From assembly GCF_005491205.1 (NCBI RefSeq), contig NZ_CP028035.1, positions 3,100,001 through 3,164,000 on the forward strand: a stretch of 64,000 nucleotides of DNA. Reading direction: 5' to 3'. Under the pieces are notes generated by a model. It made no database searches, was not told the DNA's origin, and saw only the letters and a list, made by a program, of their open reading frames with translations. Both the position numbers and the translations under genes were made by a program. Origin of the DNA: Nissabacter sp. SGAir0207. Its GTDB lineage: Bacteria; Pseudomonadota; Gammaproteobacteria; Enterobacterales; Enterobacteriaceae. Positions 53,296 to 62,541 of this stretch are shown in pieces; position 1 is the first letter of the stretch, and each line of letters starts with the position of its first letter.

Positions 53296-54090
53296 ATGAA
53301 ACCCACCACGGTCAGCCACTTACGCGAGTGGAAACAGCAGCAGCGCAAGTTCGCGACCATCACCGCCTATGACGCCAGCTTCGCCCAGTTGTTCGAGGAG
53401 CAGGGCATCAGCGTGATGCTGATTGGCGATTCGCTTGGGATGGTGGTTCAGGGTCAGGACTCCACCCTGCCGGTCACGGTGGAGGAGATCGCCTACCACA
53501 CCCGCTGCGTGCGGCGCGGCGCGCCCCACAGTCTGGTGATGGCTGACCTGCCCTTCATGAGCTACGGCACGCCGGAACAGGCGTGCGACAACGCTGCGAC
53601 GCTGATGCGCGCCGGGGCCAACATGGTGAAGCTGGAGGGCGGCAGTTGGCTGTGCGAGACGGTGAAAAAGCTGACCCAGCGCGCGGTGCCGGTGTGTGGC
53701 CACCTTGGCCTGACGCCGCAGTCGGTCAATATTTTCGGCGGCTACAAGGTGCAGGGGCGTGACGAAGCGGCGGCCAACCAGCTGTTGCAGGACGCCCTCA
53801 ATCTGGAGCAGGCTGGCATACAGGTGCTGGTGCTGGAGTGCGTACCGGCCTCGCTGGCTGAAAAAGTGACGCGCGCGTTGCAGATCCCGGTGATTGGCAT
53901 CGGCGCGGGCAACGCCACCGACGGCCAGATTCTGGTGATGCATGATGCCTTTGGCATTACCGGCGGCCATGTGCCAAAGTTCGCCAAGAACTTTTTGGCC
54001 GAGGCGGGCGACCTGCGCAGCGCGGTGCGCCTCTACGTCGATCAGGTGGCCTCCGGCGCGTACCCGGCGGAAGAGCACAGCTTTAAATAA
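53296..54090 (+). CDS. panB: 3-methyl-2-oxobutanoate hydroxymethyltransferase PanB
   Basis: PanB makes ketopantoate from alpha-ketoisovalerate and methylene-tetrahydrofolate, the first step of pantothenate synthesis. The 264-residue protein has the family motifs [19 protein letters not shown] and [12 protein letters not shown] precedes the ATG. panC follows after 13 bp. Confidence 0.97.
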   Translation: MKPTTVSHLREWKQQQRKFATITAYDASFAQLFEEQGISVMLIGDSLGMVVQGQDSTLPVTVEEIAYHTRCVRRGAPHSLVMADLPFMSYGTPEQACDNAATLMRAGANMVKLEGGSWLCETVKKLTQRAVPVCGHLGLTPQSVNIFGGYKVQGRDEAAANQLLQDALNLEQAGIQVLVLECVPASLAEKVTRALQIPVIGIGAGNATDGQILVMHDAFGITGGHVPKFAKNFLAEAGDLRSAVRLYVDQVASGAYPAEEHSFK

Positions 54091-54103
54091 AAAGGAGAGG
54101 AAC

Positions 54104-54958
54104 GTGGTAATCATTGAAACCATACCGTTGCTGCGCCGTGAGATCCGCCGCTGGCGACAAGAGGGCAAGCGCATCGCGCTGGTGCCGACCATGGGCAACC
54201 TGCACGACGGCCACATGACGCTGGTGGACGAGGCGCGGGCGCGCGCCGACGTGGTGGTGGTCAGCATCTTCGTCAACCCGATGCAGTTCGATAAGGCCGA
54301 CGATCTGGCGCGCTACCCGCGCACCCTGCAAGAGGATTGCGAGAAGCTGACGCGGCGCGGCGTCGATCTGGTCTTCTCCCCCGCCCCGGCGGACATCTAC
54401 CCGCATGGCATGGCGACCCACACCTATGTGGAGGTGCCGGTGCTCTCCGAGATGCTGGAGGGCGCCAGCCGCCCCGGCCACTTCCGCGGCGTCGCCACCG
54501 TGGTCAGCAAGCTGTTCAATCTGGTGCAGCCAGACATCGCCTGCTTCGGCGAGAAGGATTACCAACAGTTGGCGCTGATCCGCAAGATGGTGGATGACAT
54601 GGGCACCGACGTCGAGATTGTCGGCGTGCCGACGGTGCGCGCCAAGGATGGGCTGGCCCTCAGCTCGCGCAATGGCTACCTGACGCCCGAGGAGCGCAAG
54701 CTGGCCCCGGCCCTCAGCCGCATCATGAACCAGCTGGCGGAGACGCTGTTGCAGGGCGAGCGCCACGTGGAGGATCTGCTGGAGGGCGCGGCCGCCGAGC
54801 TGCGCGAGGCGGGCCTGACGCCGGATGAGCTGTTCATCCGTGATGCCGACAGCCTGCAACCGCTGACGGTTGGCAGCACCCGCGCAGTGATTTTGATGGC
54901 CGCCTGGCTCGGCAAGGCGCGTTTGATTGATAACTGTCAGGTTGACCTGACGGTGTGA
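54104..54958 (+). CDS. panC: Pantothenate synthetase PanC
   Basis: PanC joins pantoate and beta-alanine with ATP. The 284-residue protein has [12 protein letters not shown] near residue 28, FGEKDYQQL and the KMSKS-like [12 protein letters not shown]. The start is GTG ([10 protein letters not shown]) preceded by AAAGGAGAGG; the upstream frame overlaps panB and is dropped. Confidence 0.97.
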   Translation: MVIIETIPLLRREIRRWRQEGKRIALVPTMGNLHDGHMTLVDEARARADVVVVSIFVNPMQFDKADDLARYPRTLQEDCEKLTRRGVDLVFSPAPADIYPHGMATHTYVEVPVLSEMLEGASRPGHFRGVATVVSKLFNLVQPDIACFGEKDYQQLALIRKMVDDMGTDVEIVGVPTVRAKDGLALSSRNGYLTPEERKLAPALSRIMNQLAETLLQGERHVEDLLEGAAAELREAGLTPDELFIRDADSLQPLTVGSTRAVILMAAWLGKARLIDNCQVDLTV

Positions 54959-54966
54959 TGCTTAAC

Positions 54967-55034
54967 GGGCGGCAGGCACGCCGCCCCCGGACGCAGGACG
55001 CACCCCGCCCTACCCGGCCGCCGACGGCGGCCGG
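54967..55034 (+). other. Two GC-rich hairpins between panC and panD
   Basis: GGGCGGC/GCCGCCC (54967-54986) and CCGGCCGCC-GAC-GGCGGCCGG (55014-55034) are both perfect stems in the 107-bp gap. Neither has a U-run. They could separate panBC from panD expression by processing or partial termination. Confidence 0.5.
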
Positions 55035-55065
55035 CACCATGACTCTACTGCCAAGGTAACACGCT

Positions 55066-55446
55066 ATGGTACGCACAATGCTGCAAGGCAAACTCCACCG
55101 GGTGAAGGTCACGCAGGCCGATCTGCACTATGAAGGCTCCTGCGCCATCGATCAGGATTTCCTCGAGGCCGCTGGCATCCTGGAGTATGAAGCCATCGAC
55201 ATCTACAACGTCGATAACGGCCAGCGTTTCTCCACCTACGCCATCGTCGCCGAGCGCGGCTCGCGCATCATTTCGGTCAATGGCGCGGCCGCCCGCCTCG
55301 CCTGCGTCGGCGACAAGCTGATCATCTGCTCCTACGTACAGATGGAGGAGGCGGACGCGCGCCGCCACCAGCCGAAGGTTGCCTACTTCGAGGGTGACAA
55401 CCAGCTCCAGCGCCGCGCCAGCGCCATTCCGGTGCAGGTGGCCTGA
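55066..55446 (+). CDS. panD: Aspartate 1-decarboxylase PanD (pyruvoyl enzyme)
   Basis: PanD makes beta-alanine, the second substrate of PanC. The 126-residue proenzyme self-cleaves between Gly24 and Ser25 (in HYEGSCAID), generating the pyruvoyl group. The rest ([27 protein letters not shown]) follows E. coli closely. A strong terminator follows. Confidence 0.97.
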   Translation: MVRTMLQGKLHRVKVTQADLHYEGSCAIDQDFLEAAGILEYEAIDIYNVDNGQRFSTYAIVAERGSRIISVNGAAARLACVGDKLIICSYVQMEEADARRHQPKVAYFEGDNQLQRRASAIPVQVA

Positions 55447-55452
55447 GTGCCA

Positions 55453-55484
55453 TAAAAAAAGGGAACCCGCGGGTTCCCTTTTTT
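55453..55484. terminator. Bidirectional terminator between panD and yadH
   Basis: AAGGGAACCC-GC-GGGTTCCCTT flanked by A-run and T-run; it serves convergent panD and yadGH. Confidence 0.9.
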
Positions 55485-55499
55485 GTCAGCGAAAAGCGA

Positions 55500-56270
55500 T
55501 CAGGTACGCAGGCCGCGCCCGCGCTGGATCAAGACCCACGCCAGCAGGTAGAAGACCACGATAAAGGCCACCAGCACTGCCATGGTGAGGGCCAGCGGCA
55601 CGTCACTGATGCCAAGGAAGCCGTAGCGGAAGCCGCTGATCATGTAGACGATCGGGTTCAGCTTCGACACCGCCTGCCAGAAGGGCGGCAGCAGCGTCAG
55701 CGAGTAGAACACCCCGCCCAGATAGGTGAGCGGCGTCAGCACAAAGGTCGGGATCAGGCTGATGTCGTCGAAGGTCTTGGCAAACACCGCGTTCAGCAGG
55801 CCGCCGAGCGAGAACAGGATCGAGGTCAGCAGCAGCGTCAGCGCGATCACCCACCATGAGTGCACCTGCAGCGGCACGAAGAACAGCGACACCGCCGTCA
55901 CCAGCACGCCGACGCAGATGCCGCGCGCCACGCCGCCGCCGACATAGCCAGCGATCACCACGTGGGTCGGCACCGGTGCCACCAGCAGCTCCTCAATGTT
56001 GCGCTGGAACTTGGCGCTGAAGAACGAGGAGGCGACGTTGGCGTAGGAGTTGGTGATCACTGCCATCATGATCAGGCCCGGCACGATGAACTGCATGTAG
56101 TCAAAGCCGTGCATCTCGCCGATGCGCGAACCAATCAGGTTGCCGAAGATGATGAAGTAGAGCGTCATGGTGATCACCGGCGGCACCAGCGTCTGGATCC
56201 AGATGCGGCCAAACCGGTTGATCTCTTTGTACCAGATACTCTGTAGCGCTACCCAATAGAGATGTGTCAT
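55500..56270 (-). CDS. yadH: ABC-2 type exporter permease YadH
   Basis: YadH is the membrane partner of YadG in an uncharacterised ABC-2 exporter. The 256-residue protein has six hydrophobic helices with the ABC-2 pattern (FIIFGNLIGSRIG, TPLTYLGGVFYS). yadG and yadH overlap by 4 bp (ATGA), so they are translated together. Substrate is unknown. Confidence 0.93.
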   Translation of the reverse strand: MTHLYWVALQSIWYKEINRFGRIWIQTLVPPVITMTLYFIIFGNLIGSRIGEMHGFDYMQFIVPGLIMMAVITNSYANVASSFFSAKFQRNIEELLVAPVPTHVVIAGYVGGGVARGICVGVLVTAVSLFFVPLQVHSWWVIALTLLLTSILFSLGGLLNAVFAKTFDDISLIPTFVLTPLTYLGGVFYSLTLLPPFWQAVSKLNPIVYMISGFRYGFLGISDVPLALTMAVLVAFIVVFYLLAWVLIQRGRGLRT

Positions 56271-57190
56271 GCGTTATCCTCCACACCATTCACCAGCCCG
56301 ACAAACAGCTCCTCCAGCCGGTTGGCTTTGTTCCTCATACTGAGCACCTGGATGCCCTGCTTGCTCAACTGGCTGAATACGCCGTTCAGCCCCTGCTCAC
56401 GCATCACCTCCACCTCAAGCGTTGAGGTGTCCACCAGCGTGCTCTTGTACCCCTCCAGCTTCGGCAGCGGGCTTTTCGCCGCCAGATCGAGCACAAAGGT
56501 TTCAGACTTCAGCTTGGCGAGCAGCGCCTTCATGCTGGTGTTCTCCACCAGCTCACCGCGCTGGATGATGCCGATGTTGCGGCACAGCATCTCCGCCTCT
56601 TCCAGATAGTGGGTGGTGAGGATGATGGTGGTGCCGCTGGCGTTCAGCTCTTGCAGGAAAGTCCACATCGAGCGGCGCAGCTCAATGTCGACGCCCGCGG
56701 TCGGCTCATCGAGGATCAGCAGCTTTGGCTCGTGCATCAGCGCGCGCGCAATCATCAGGCGGCGCTTCATGCCACCGGAGAGCATCCGCGCCCGCTCGTT
56801 GCGCTTGCCCCACAGGTCAAGCTGGGTCAGGTACTTCTCCGCCCGCTCCAGCGCCTCGCGGCGCTTCACGCCGTAGTAGCCAGCCTGATTGACCACAATC
56901 TGCATCACGGTCTCAAACGGGTTGAAGTTAAACTCCTGCGGCACCAGCCCGAGCTGGCGCTTGGCGTTGACGATGTCGCGGTCAATATCATAGCCAAATA
57001 CCCGCACCTTGCCGGCGCTCTTGTTGACCAGCGAACTGATGATGCCGATGGTGGTGGATTTCCCGGCGCCGTTCGGGCCAAGCAGGGCATAAAAATCGCC
57101 GGCTTCCACCTGCAGGTCGATGCCGCGCAGCGCCTGTACCCCACCTGCGTAGGTTTTGGTTAGCTGCGCTAATTCCAGTGCATATGTCAT
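56267..57190 (-). CDS. yadG: ABC exporter ATPase YadG
   Basis: The 307-residue ATPase has Walker A GPNGAGKSTT, signature LSGGMKRR and Walker B LLILDEPTAG, with a C-terminal extension typical of drug/polysaccharide-type exporters. Similarity to E. coli YadG begins at MTYALELAQL; the 20-codon upstream extension is not used. Divergent from can across 139 bp. Confidence 0.94.
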   Translation of the reverse strand: MTYALELAQLTKTYAGGVQALRGIDLQVEAGDFYALLGPNGAGKSTTIGIISSLVNKSAGKVRVFGYDIDRDIVNAKRQLGLVPQEFNFNPFETVMQIVVNQAGYYGVKRREALERAEKYLTQLDLWGKRNERARMLSGGMKRRLMIARALMHEPKLLILDEPTAGVDIELRRSMWTFLQELNASGTTIILTTHYLEEAEMLCRNIGIIQRGELVENTSMKALLAKLKSETFVLDLAAKSPLPKLEGYKSTLVDTSTLEVEVMREQGLNGVFSQLSKQGIQVLSMRNKANRLEELFVGLVNGVEDNA

Positions 57191-57329
57191 AAACGTAGGA
57201 TCGCCTTGTTTTGCTGTTTTCTCTGACCCAAGGGCAGGATCAGATTTCAAATTCGTGATGTATGCCCTATATTAAACTGACAACCTGTGCTTCACAGATT
57301 GTTCACATTTCATACGAGAAAGATCCCCC

Positions 57330-57983
57330 ATGAAAGAGATTGAAAGGCTCATAGCCAACAACCGCGCATGGTCTGAGACCATCACCAAAGACGACCCAGC
57401 CTTCTTCGAGCGCCTGGCCGAAGCCCAAAAACCGCGTTTCCTGTGGATTGGTTGCTCCGACAGCCGGGTGCCCGCTGAGCGCCTGACCGGCATGGAGCCG
57501 GGTGAGTTGTTCGTTCACCGTAACGTGGCCAACCTGGTTATCCATACCGATCTGAACTGCCTCTCCGTGGTGCAGTATGCGATTGACGTCCTGCAAGTTG
57601 AGCACGTCATCGTCTGCGGCCACTACGGGTGCGGCGGCGTGGCCGCGGCGGTGGAGAACCCGGAGTTGGGTCTGATCAACAACTGGCTGCTGCACATCCG
57701 CGACCTGTGGTACAAGCATAGCTCGTTACTGAACGAACTCCCGCAGGAGGATCGTCTGAATACCCTGTGCGAGATCAACGTGGTTGAGCAGGTCTACAAC
57801 CTCGGCCACTCCACCATCATGCAGGGCGCCTGGAAGCGCGGGCAGAAAGTGATGCTGCACGGCTGGGTCTACGGCTTGCAGAATGGCCAGCTCAATGATC
57901 TGGACATGACCACCGCCAACCGCGAAAGCCTGGAAGCCAACTACCACGGCGCGATCGCCAAGCTGCTGCCTGGCAACGCCTGA
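57330..57983 (+). CDS. can: Beta-class carbonic anhydrase Can
   Basis: Can interconverts CO2 and bicarbonate, needed for growth in air. Zinc ligands Cys42 and Asp44 ([12 protein letters not shown]) and His98 and Cys101 (CGHYGCGG) are at the same positions as in E. coli. Length 217 residues. A strong terminator follows. Confidence 0.97.
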   Translation: MKEIERLIANNRAWSETITKDDPAFFERLAEAQKPRFLWIGCSDSRVPAERLTGMEPGELFVHRNVANLVIHTDLNCLSVVQYAIDVLQVEHVIVCGHYGCGGVAAAVENPELGLINNWLLHIRDLWYKHSSLLNELPQEDRLNTLCEINVVEQVYNLGHSTIMQGAWKRGQKVMLHGWVYGLQNGQLNDLDMTTANRESLEANYHGAIAKLLPGNA

Positions 57984-58015
57984 GGGTGACCCGCTGGCCT
58001 GAAGCATAGCCAATA

Positions 58016-58067
58016 CCGCAGAGTAAAAATTAGCTTTCCAAGCGCTTTTATTCTGCGGTTTTCTTTA
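58016..58067 (+). terminator. can terminator
   Basis: CCGCAGAGTAAAA pairs with TTTTATTCTGCGG over 13 positions (one G-T), followed by TTTTCTTTA, between convergent can and hpt. Confidence 0.85.
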
Positions 58068-58101
58068 TTGGGGACAAGGAAGTAGCGACGGCGGGCGGGT
58101 G

Positions 58102-58638
58102 TTACTCCGCCAGCGGCACCACTTTGCCAATGTAGGGCAGATGGCGGTAACGCTGCGCGTAATCGATTCCGTATCCGACCACAAATTCATCGGGGATCGA
58201 GAAACCGATATACTCCACGGGCACCGGCACTTCGCGGCGGGAGGGTTTGTCGAGCAGCGTACAGATGGCCAGCGACTTTGGCTCGCGCAGCGCCAGGATC
58301 TCGCGCACCTTGCTGAGGGTGTTGCCGGAGTCGATGATGTCCTCGACGATCAGCACATCCTTGCCCCGGATATCCTCATCCAGATCCTTCAGAATCTTCA
58401 CATCCCGGCTGCTGGACATGCTGTTGCCATAGCTGGAGGCGGTCATGAAGTCCACCTCATGCGACACCTCAATCTGGCGGCAAAGGTCAGCCATAAACAT
58501 GAAGGAGCCGCGCAACAGGCCCACCAGCACCATCTCGCTGCCGCTGTCACGGTAGTTGGCGGTGATCTGCTGGCCCAGCTCGGCGATGCGCGCTTTGACC
58601 TCCTGCTCGGAGATCATGATCTCTACACTGTGTTTCAT
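58102..58638 (-). CDS. hpt: Hypoxanthine phosphoribosyltransferase Hpt
   Basis: Hpt salvages hypoxanthine and guanine to IMP and GMP. The 178-residue protein has the PRPP loop [14 protein letters not shown] near residue 98 and the C-terminal [14 protein letters not shown]. It is adjacent to cueO; in E. coli the glucose dehydrogenase gene gcd lies between them and is absent here. Confidence 0.96.
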   Translation of the reverse strand: MKHSVEIMISEQEVKARIAELGQQITANYRDSGSEMVLVGLLRGSFMFMADLCRQIEVSHEVDFMTASSYGNSMSSSRDVKILKDLDEDIRGKDVLIVEDIIDSGNTLSKVREILALREPKSLAICTLLDKPSRREVPVPVEYIGFSIPDEFVVGYGIDYAQRYRHLPYIGKVVPLAE

Positions 58639-58714
58639 AAATATCTTGTCTGTTACCGGAAGGTGGAATCCGATTCTAGCATAGCCCCCGCGCCGGATCG
58701 ACGCGGGGGGCGGC

Positions 58715-60232
58715 TCAGGCGCTGACGCTAAAGCCCAGCATCATGCCGGTGTCCTCGTGCTCCAGCAGGTGGCAGTGGGCCATGTAGGGCGTCGCCGCAG
58801 GGGCCAGATGGGCGAAGCGCACCAGCACCTCGCTGCGCCCGCCCTCCACCCAGACGGTATCCTTCCAGCCCTGACGATGCGCCGCCACCGGCTGGCCATT
58901 CTCACTGAGGATGCGGAACTGCGTACCGTGGATATGGAACGGGTGCAGCATCATGTCGCCCTCGCCCGAGATCGTCCACTTCTCCAGCTCGCCGCGCCGG
59001 ACGTCAAACTGGGTTTTCGCCATGTCGAATGCCTTGCCGTTGATGCGGTTGGCTCCCATCAGCGGAACGCCCAGCGCGCCATGATCCATCGCCATGCCCG
59101 CGTGGCCGTGGTGGCTGGCCGTCGCGCCGGTGCGCGCCGCCAGCGCCTGCATCCCCAGCTGGTCGAGTTTCGGATCCATCATCAGTTGCAGCCAGCGGGA
59201 TTTCAGTCCGGCGCTGGCGGGCAGCGGCGGCAGGGTCGCCAGACTGTCTGGCAGCTGGCCCTGCCCCGGCGTGCGGGTGGGCTGGATGCGCACCACTGGC
59301 AGCGGCTGGTCGAACGGCGGCAGCGCCATTCCCATCTGCGTGACCGGCAGCGTCAGCAGGTCAAAGGGTTTGCCGTCAGCGGTCGAGACCAGCACCTCAA
59401 AGCGCTCGCCCATCAGCAGCGGCAGTTCCGTGACCTTCACCGGCTCGCTGAGCAGGCCGCCGTCGCTGGCGATCACATAGAGCGGGCGGTTATCGCTGGC
59501 CGCCAGCCGCAACGGGCGGGCGTTGCAGCCATTCAGCAAACGCAGCCGCAACCAGCCGCGCGGTGCGGCGTGCTGCGGGTAGTGCGCGCCGTTGGTGAAC
59601 AGGTGATCACCGAACCAGCCCACCGCCGCGCTCTCCACGTCGAGCCGGTAGTCAACCTGCCCGTCCGCCGTAAAGCGCTTGTCCTGCAACACCAGCGGGA
59701 TGTCATCCACGCCCCACTGCGTGGGCAGCGGCAACGCCGCATTCGGATCTTCAATCAGCACCAGCCCGGCCAGCCCCATTGCCACCTGCTGGCCGGTCGC
59801 GCCGTGGGTGTGGGGGTGGATCCAGCAGGTCGCCGCTGGCTGGTCGGGGGTAAAGCTAACCTGCCGCGTCGCGCCCGGCGCAATCATCGCCTGCGGGCCG
59901 CCATCCACCTCGCCCGGCACCTCCAGCCCGTGCCAGTGCAGGGTGGTGGTCTCCGGCAGCGCGTTGTGGATCTGCGCCGTGACCGCCTGCCCGCGCCGCA
60001 AGCGGATCGCTGGCCCCAGCATCGGGCCATTGATGCCCCAGGTGGCGGTGCGCACGCCCGGTAGCAACGCGCGGGTGCCGGGCTGGAGCCGCAGCGCCAG
60101 ATTGCCCTGCGCGTCAGGTGCCAGCAACGGCGGAATGGGCAGTGGCGTCTGGCCAGCGGCCCAGACAGCGCGCGACCAGAGCGGCAGGGTGCCGGTGGCG
60201 GCGGCCAGTTTCAGGAAGTGGCGGCGGTGCAT
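58715..60232 (-). CDS. cueO: Multicopper (cuprous) oxidase CueO
   Basis: CueO oxidises Cu(I) in the periplasm and protects against copper. The 505-residue precursor starts with a Tat signal ([12 protein letters not shown]). Copper ligands are in [23 protein letters not shown] and [13 protein letters not shown]. The Met/His-rich segment near residue 380 ([12 protein letters not shown]) is shorter than in E. coli CueO. A CueR-type operator lies upstream. Confidence 0.95.
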   Translation of the reverse strand: MHRRHFLKLAAATGTLPLWSRAVWAAGQTPLPIPPLLAPDAQGNLALRLQPGTRALLPGVRTATWGINGPMLGPAIRLRRGQAVTAQIHNALPETTTLHWHGLEVPGEVDGGPQAMIAPGATRQVSFTPDQPAATCWIHPHTHGATGQQVAMGLAGLVLIEDPNAALPLPTQWGVDDIPLVLQDKRFTADGQVDYRLDVESAAVGWFGDHLFTNGAHYPQHAAPRGWLRLRLLNGCNARPLRLAASDNRPLYVIASDGGLLSEPVKVTELPLLMGERFEVLVSTADGKPFDLLTLPVTQMGMALPPFDQPLPVVRIQPTRTPGQGQLPDSLATLPPLPASAGLKSRWLQLMMDPKLDQLGMQALAARTGATASHHGHAGMAMDHGALGVPLMGANRINGKAFDMAKTQFDVRRGELEKWTISGEGDMMLHPFHIHGTQFRILSENGQPVAAHRQGWKDTVWVEGGRSEVLVRFAHLAPAATPYMAHCHLLEHEDTGMMLGFSVSA

Positions 60233-60311
60233 GGCTCTCCTTACTTTCTTAATTTCGGCGGCGGGGTGCGCCGGACACTATACTTAGGGTCTTTCCCATC
60301 AGGCGGAAGCC

Positions 60312-60342
60312 AGACTACACCCTGCCCTAACGGCAAGGTCAA
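60312..60342 (-). promoter_or_regulatory. CueR-type promoter/operator of cueO
   Basis: On the minus strand TTGACC (60342-60337) and TAGTCT (60317-60312) are separated by 19 bp containing the dyad CCTTGCC-GTTA-GGGCAGG. A 19-bp spacer with a central dyad is the MerR-family signature, and the arrangement matches E. coli cueO and copA promoters. Copper-induced expression is expected. Confidence 0.8.
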
Positions 60343-60404
60343 GCCGTCGCGGCACAGAATAAATTTGGTGCCGCGCTTACTAAGTGTGATAACGTCAACC
60401 CACC

Positions 60405-60773
60405 ATGAATAAGTCAAAAATGGCAATGAAACGAACGACATTGATAATGCTGCTGCTGGGTTTGCTGGGGTTCTCCTCCGCCAGCCAGGCACTGAGCGAA
60501 GCCGAAGCCGAAGACCTTGCCGATTTGACGGCGGTGTTTGTCTACCTGAAAAACAATTGCGGCTACCATGACCTGCCGAATACCCAGATCAAGCGGGCGA
60601 TCCTCTATTTTGCCCAGCAGAATAGTTGGGATTTGAGCAACTACAACAGCTTCAACATGCGCCAGCTTGGGGAAGAGAGCTACCGCGACCTGAGCGGCAT
60701 CGCCATCCCGACGCCCAATAAGTGCAAATCGCTGGCCCGCGACTCCCTTAGCCTGCTTGCCTACGCGCAGTAG
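60405..60773 (+). CDS. yacC: YacC, PulS/OutS-like periplasmic protein
   Basis: The 122-residue protein has a signal peptide (cleaved near SQA-LSEAEAED) and a helical mature domain matching E. coli YacC: EAEDLADLTAVFVYLKNNCG, ILYFAQQNSWDLSNYN and CKSLARDSLSLLAY, with two cysteines able to pair. The PulS/OutS family includes secretin pilotins, but no type II secretion genes are nearby and there is no lipobox. Other ATGs 5 and 7 codons downstream are possible starts. Confidence 0.88.
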   Translation: MNKSKMAMKRTTLIMLLLGLLGFSSASQALSEAEAEDLADLTAVFVYLKNNCGYHDLPNTQIKRAILYFAQQNSWDLSNYNSFNMRQLGEESYRDLSGIAIPTPNKCKSLARDSLSLLAYAQ

Positions 60774-61138
60774 CGCCGCTGCCCGCTCTGCGGGCGCATT
60801 TCCCTCTCCCCCATCCGCCCAATTATTCCGCACCCGGCCTTTTTTTGCTGGCGATATTTTCCGCCGGTACATTGCCGCGTGCTTCGCTTATTTTGCCCAT
60901 TTTTTCGCACAATTGATCAGAAAATGATCCATCCATTAACAAAAATTAAAAATATAAGCGCATTGCCCTAAGTCAAATATTACCCCCATTTAACCCGTTG
61001 ATTTGACTTAATTCTTTCTTATTGATCTTTTCTGGCCAATTTTGGAAATGGCCGCTGTATCTTATGCTGTTCCGCCGTTAGCATTCCCGCGCCGTTTTTA
61101 TAATCAATTTCCCTGTTTATTCACACAAGATATCAATA
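60774..61138. other. AT-rich 365-bp gap upstream of the beta-barrel gene
   Basis: No gene is seen. From about 60890 the sequence is strongly AT-rich, unlike the rest of the window, with an imperfect dyad TGATCAGAAAATGATCCA near 60914-60931. It probably holds the promoter of the downstream outer-membrane protein, but I cannot assign -35 and -10 boxes with confidence. Confidence 0.5.
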
Positions 61139-62002
61139 ATGAAAACCTTCTTTTGCACCGCCGGGTTATCTCTGGTCGCCGGCAGTGCGTTTATGTCCAG
61201 CACAGCCCAAGCCGGGGAAAATCCATTCAGCACGCCTACCCGCCCCTATGTCAGCGTCGGGGCAGAATATTTCAAATGGGATGAGCGGGTCGCGAACCTC
61301 AATCGCAGCTATGTGCAGGAGCACGGGCCGCGCCTGCGCGTCAATGCCGGTGCCAATAACTACGCCGATGCCCATCGCGGGCTGTTGAAGGGGTGGGACA
61401 GTGGCCTGATGTTGGGCGCGGTCAGCTACCGCGGCGGCGCGATCGACCCGGACTATAACCTGCCGCCCGGCTCGCTGAAGGGCACCACCTGGTACACCGG
61501 CTACCATGCCGACCTCACCCGTGGCTACCGGGTGCGCGCCTCCGAACGCCTCTCGTTTGACTTGAAAGGGACGCTGGGCGCCAAGGCGTGGCTGCGCAAC
61601 ATCCGCTCCGACGAGGTTTACATCGCCGCCGAAAACCGCACCCGCCAGTTTGGCGCGGTGGAGGTGTCGATCCAGCCCTATGCGAAAGCGGGTGCCGGGG
61701 TGAACTGGCAGCCAACGCCGACCACCATGATCAGCCTGGAGGGTGGCGCGCTCTACCCGATCAAGACCTGGACGCACAGCAACGTCGGTGACGTCTGGCT
61801 GGAGCCGACCTCGCGGCTGTCACCCTACGCGGCGCTGACCTGGAACCCGACGCGCGATATGTTCGTGAAAGCCTACTACGTGCACCAGAAGTATGGCCGC
61901 TCGGACAACCAGCGCGGCACGCTCGGCAGCAAGGAGATGAACTTCTACCAGCCTGCCACCACCACCTCCTCCGCGGGCTTGGAGATCGGGTTCTACTACT
62001 GA
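61139..62002 (+). CDS. Predicted outer-membrane beta-barrel protein, family not recognised
   Basis: The 287-residue protein has a signal peptide (MKTFFCTAGLSLVAGSAFM, cleaved near AQA-GENPF). The mature part alternates polar and aromatic residues in many short strands (RPYVSVGAEYFKW, YAKAGAGVNW, DMFVKAYYVHQKYG) and ends in SAGLEIGFYY, a typical BAM-recognised aromatic C-terminus. This supports a barrel of about 10-14 strands. No catalytic motif is recognised, so porin, adhesin or surface enzyme all remain possible. It occupies the place of speE-speD between yacC and yacL in E. coli. Confidence 0.75.
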   Translation: MKTFFCTAGLSLVAGSAFMSSTAQAGENPFSTPTRPYVSVGAEYFKWDERVANLNRSYVQEHGPRLRVNAGANNYADAHRGLLKGWDSGLMLGAVSYRGGAIDPDYNLPPGSLKGTTWYTGYHADLTRGYRVRASERLSFDLKGTLGAKAWLRNIRSDEVYIAAENRTRQFGAVEVSIQPYAKAGAGVNWQPTPTTMISLEGGALYPIKTWTHSNVGDVWLEPTSRLSPYAALTWNPTRDMFVKAYYVHQKYGRSDNQRGTLGSKEMNFYQPATTTSSAGLEIGFYY

Positions 62003-62048
62003 TTGATGCCAACGACAGGGAAGCCGCCGCCGGCCGCTGGCCGGCGGA

Positions 62049-62411
62049 TTAGCGCCCCTTGAGGAAGGCGCGGTACTGCGCCACCACCTTCAGGAAGTCC
62101 TCGACGCCGCACAGCGACAGGCTCTCCTCGTTGTAGTAGCTCATCCCCTCCTCCATCTCGTCGCCCTCAAACTCCAGCAAATTGGCGCGAATCATCACCT
62201 CCTCGCCGTCGAGCCAGAGCGTGTACTCACGCCCCTCGCGCTGCCACTGGCGCTCGGTGCCATACACCGCCGCCGCCTGCGCCTCCACCTCATCCAGCAA
62301 CGACAGGTCGCCGCGTACCTCTTCATTGAACCAATGGCCAATCACCTCATGGCCCATTGAGAAACGCACCTGTACCTGGCCGGTAATATCGCGCATAAAT
62401 TCGTAATCCAT
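62049..62411 (-). CDS. yacL: YacL family protein (UPF0231)
   Basis: This 120-residue acidic protein starts [20 protein letters not shown] and matches E. coli YacL in length and in the [15 protein letters not shown] segment. Function unknown. It lies downstream of acnB in the same direction, separated by the acnB terminator. Confidence 0.93.
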   Translation of the reverse strand: MDYEFMRDITGQVQVRFSMGHEVIGHWFNEEVRGDLSLLDEVEAQAAAVYGTERQWQREGREYTLWLDGEEVMIRANLLEFEGDEMEEGMSYYNEESLSLCGVEDFLKVVAQYRAFLKGR

Positions 62412-62490
62412 AGTGACCTCCCGGTTGATACCCTAAGTGTAACCCGCGCCGCCCGCTGGCAGGCGTGGGTGGGCACGCTTTTTCAGACAT

Positions 62491-62515
62491 AAAAAAAGGG
62501 AGCCTTCCGGCTCCC
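62491..62515 (-). terminator. acnB terminator
   Basis: GGGAGCC/GGCTCCC with a GGAA loop and seven T on the minus strand, 27 bp after the acnB stop. Confidence 0.88.
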
Positions 62516-62541
62516 TCTGTTGCGTGGCGCAATATAGCCAA

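Noticed and set aside
58757..60064. 435-codon plus-strand ORF opposite cueO
   Set aside because: All four copper-binding motifs are on the minus strand.
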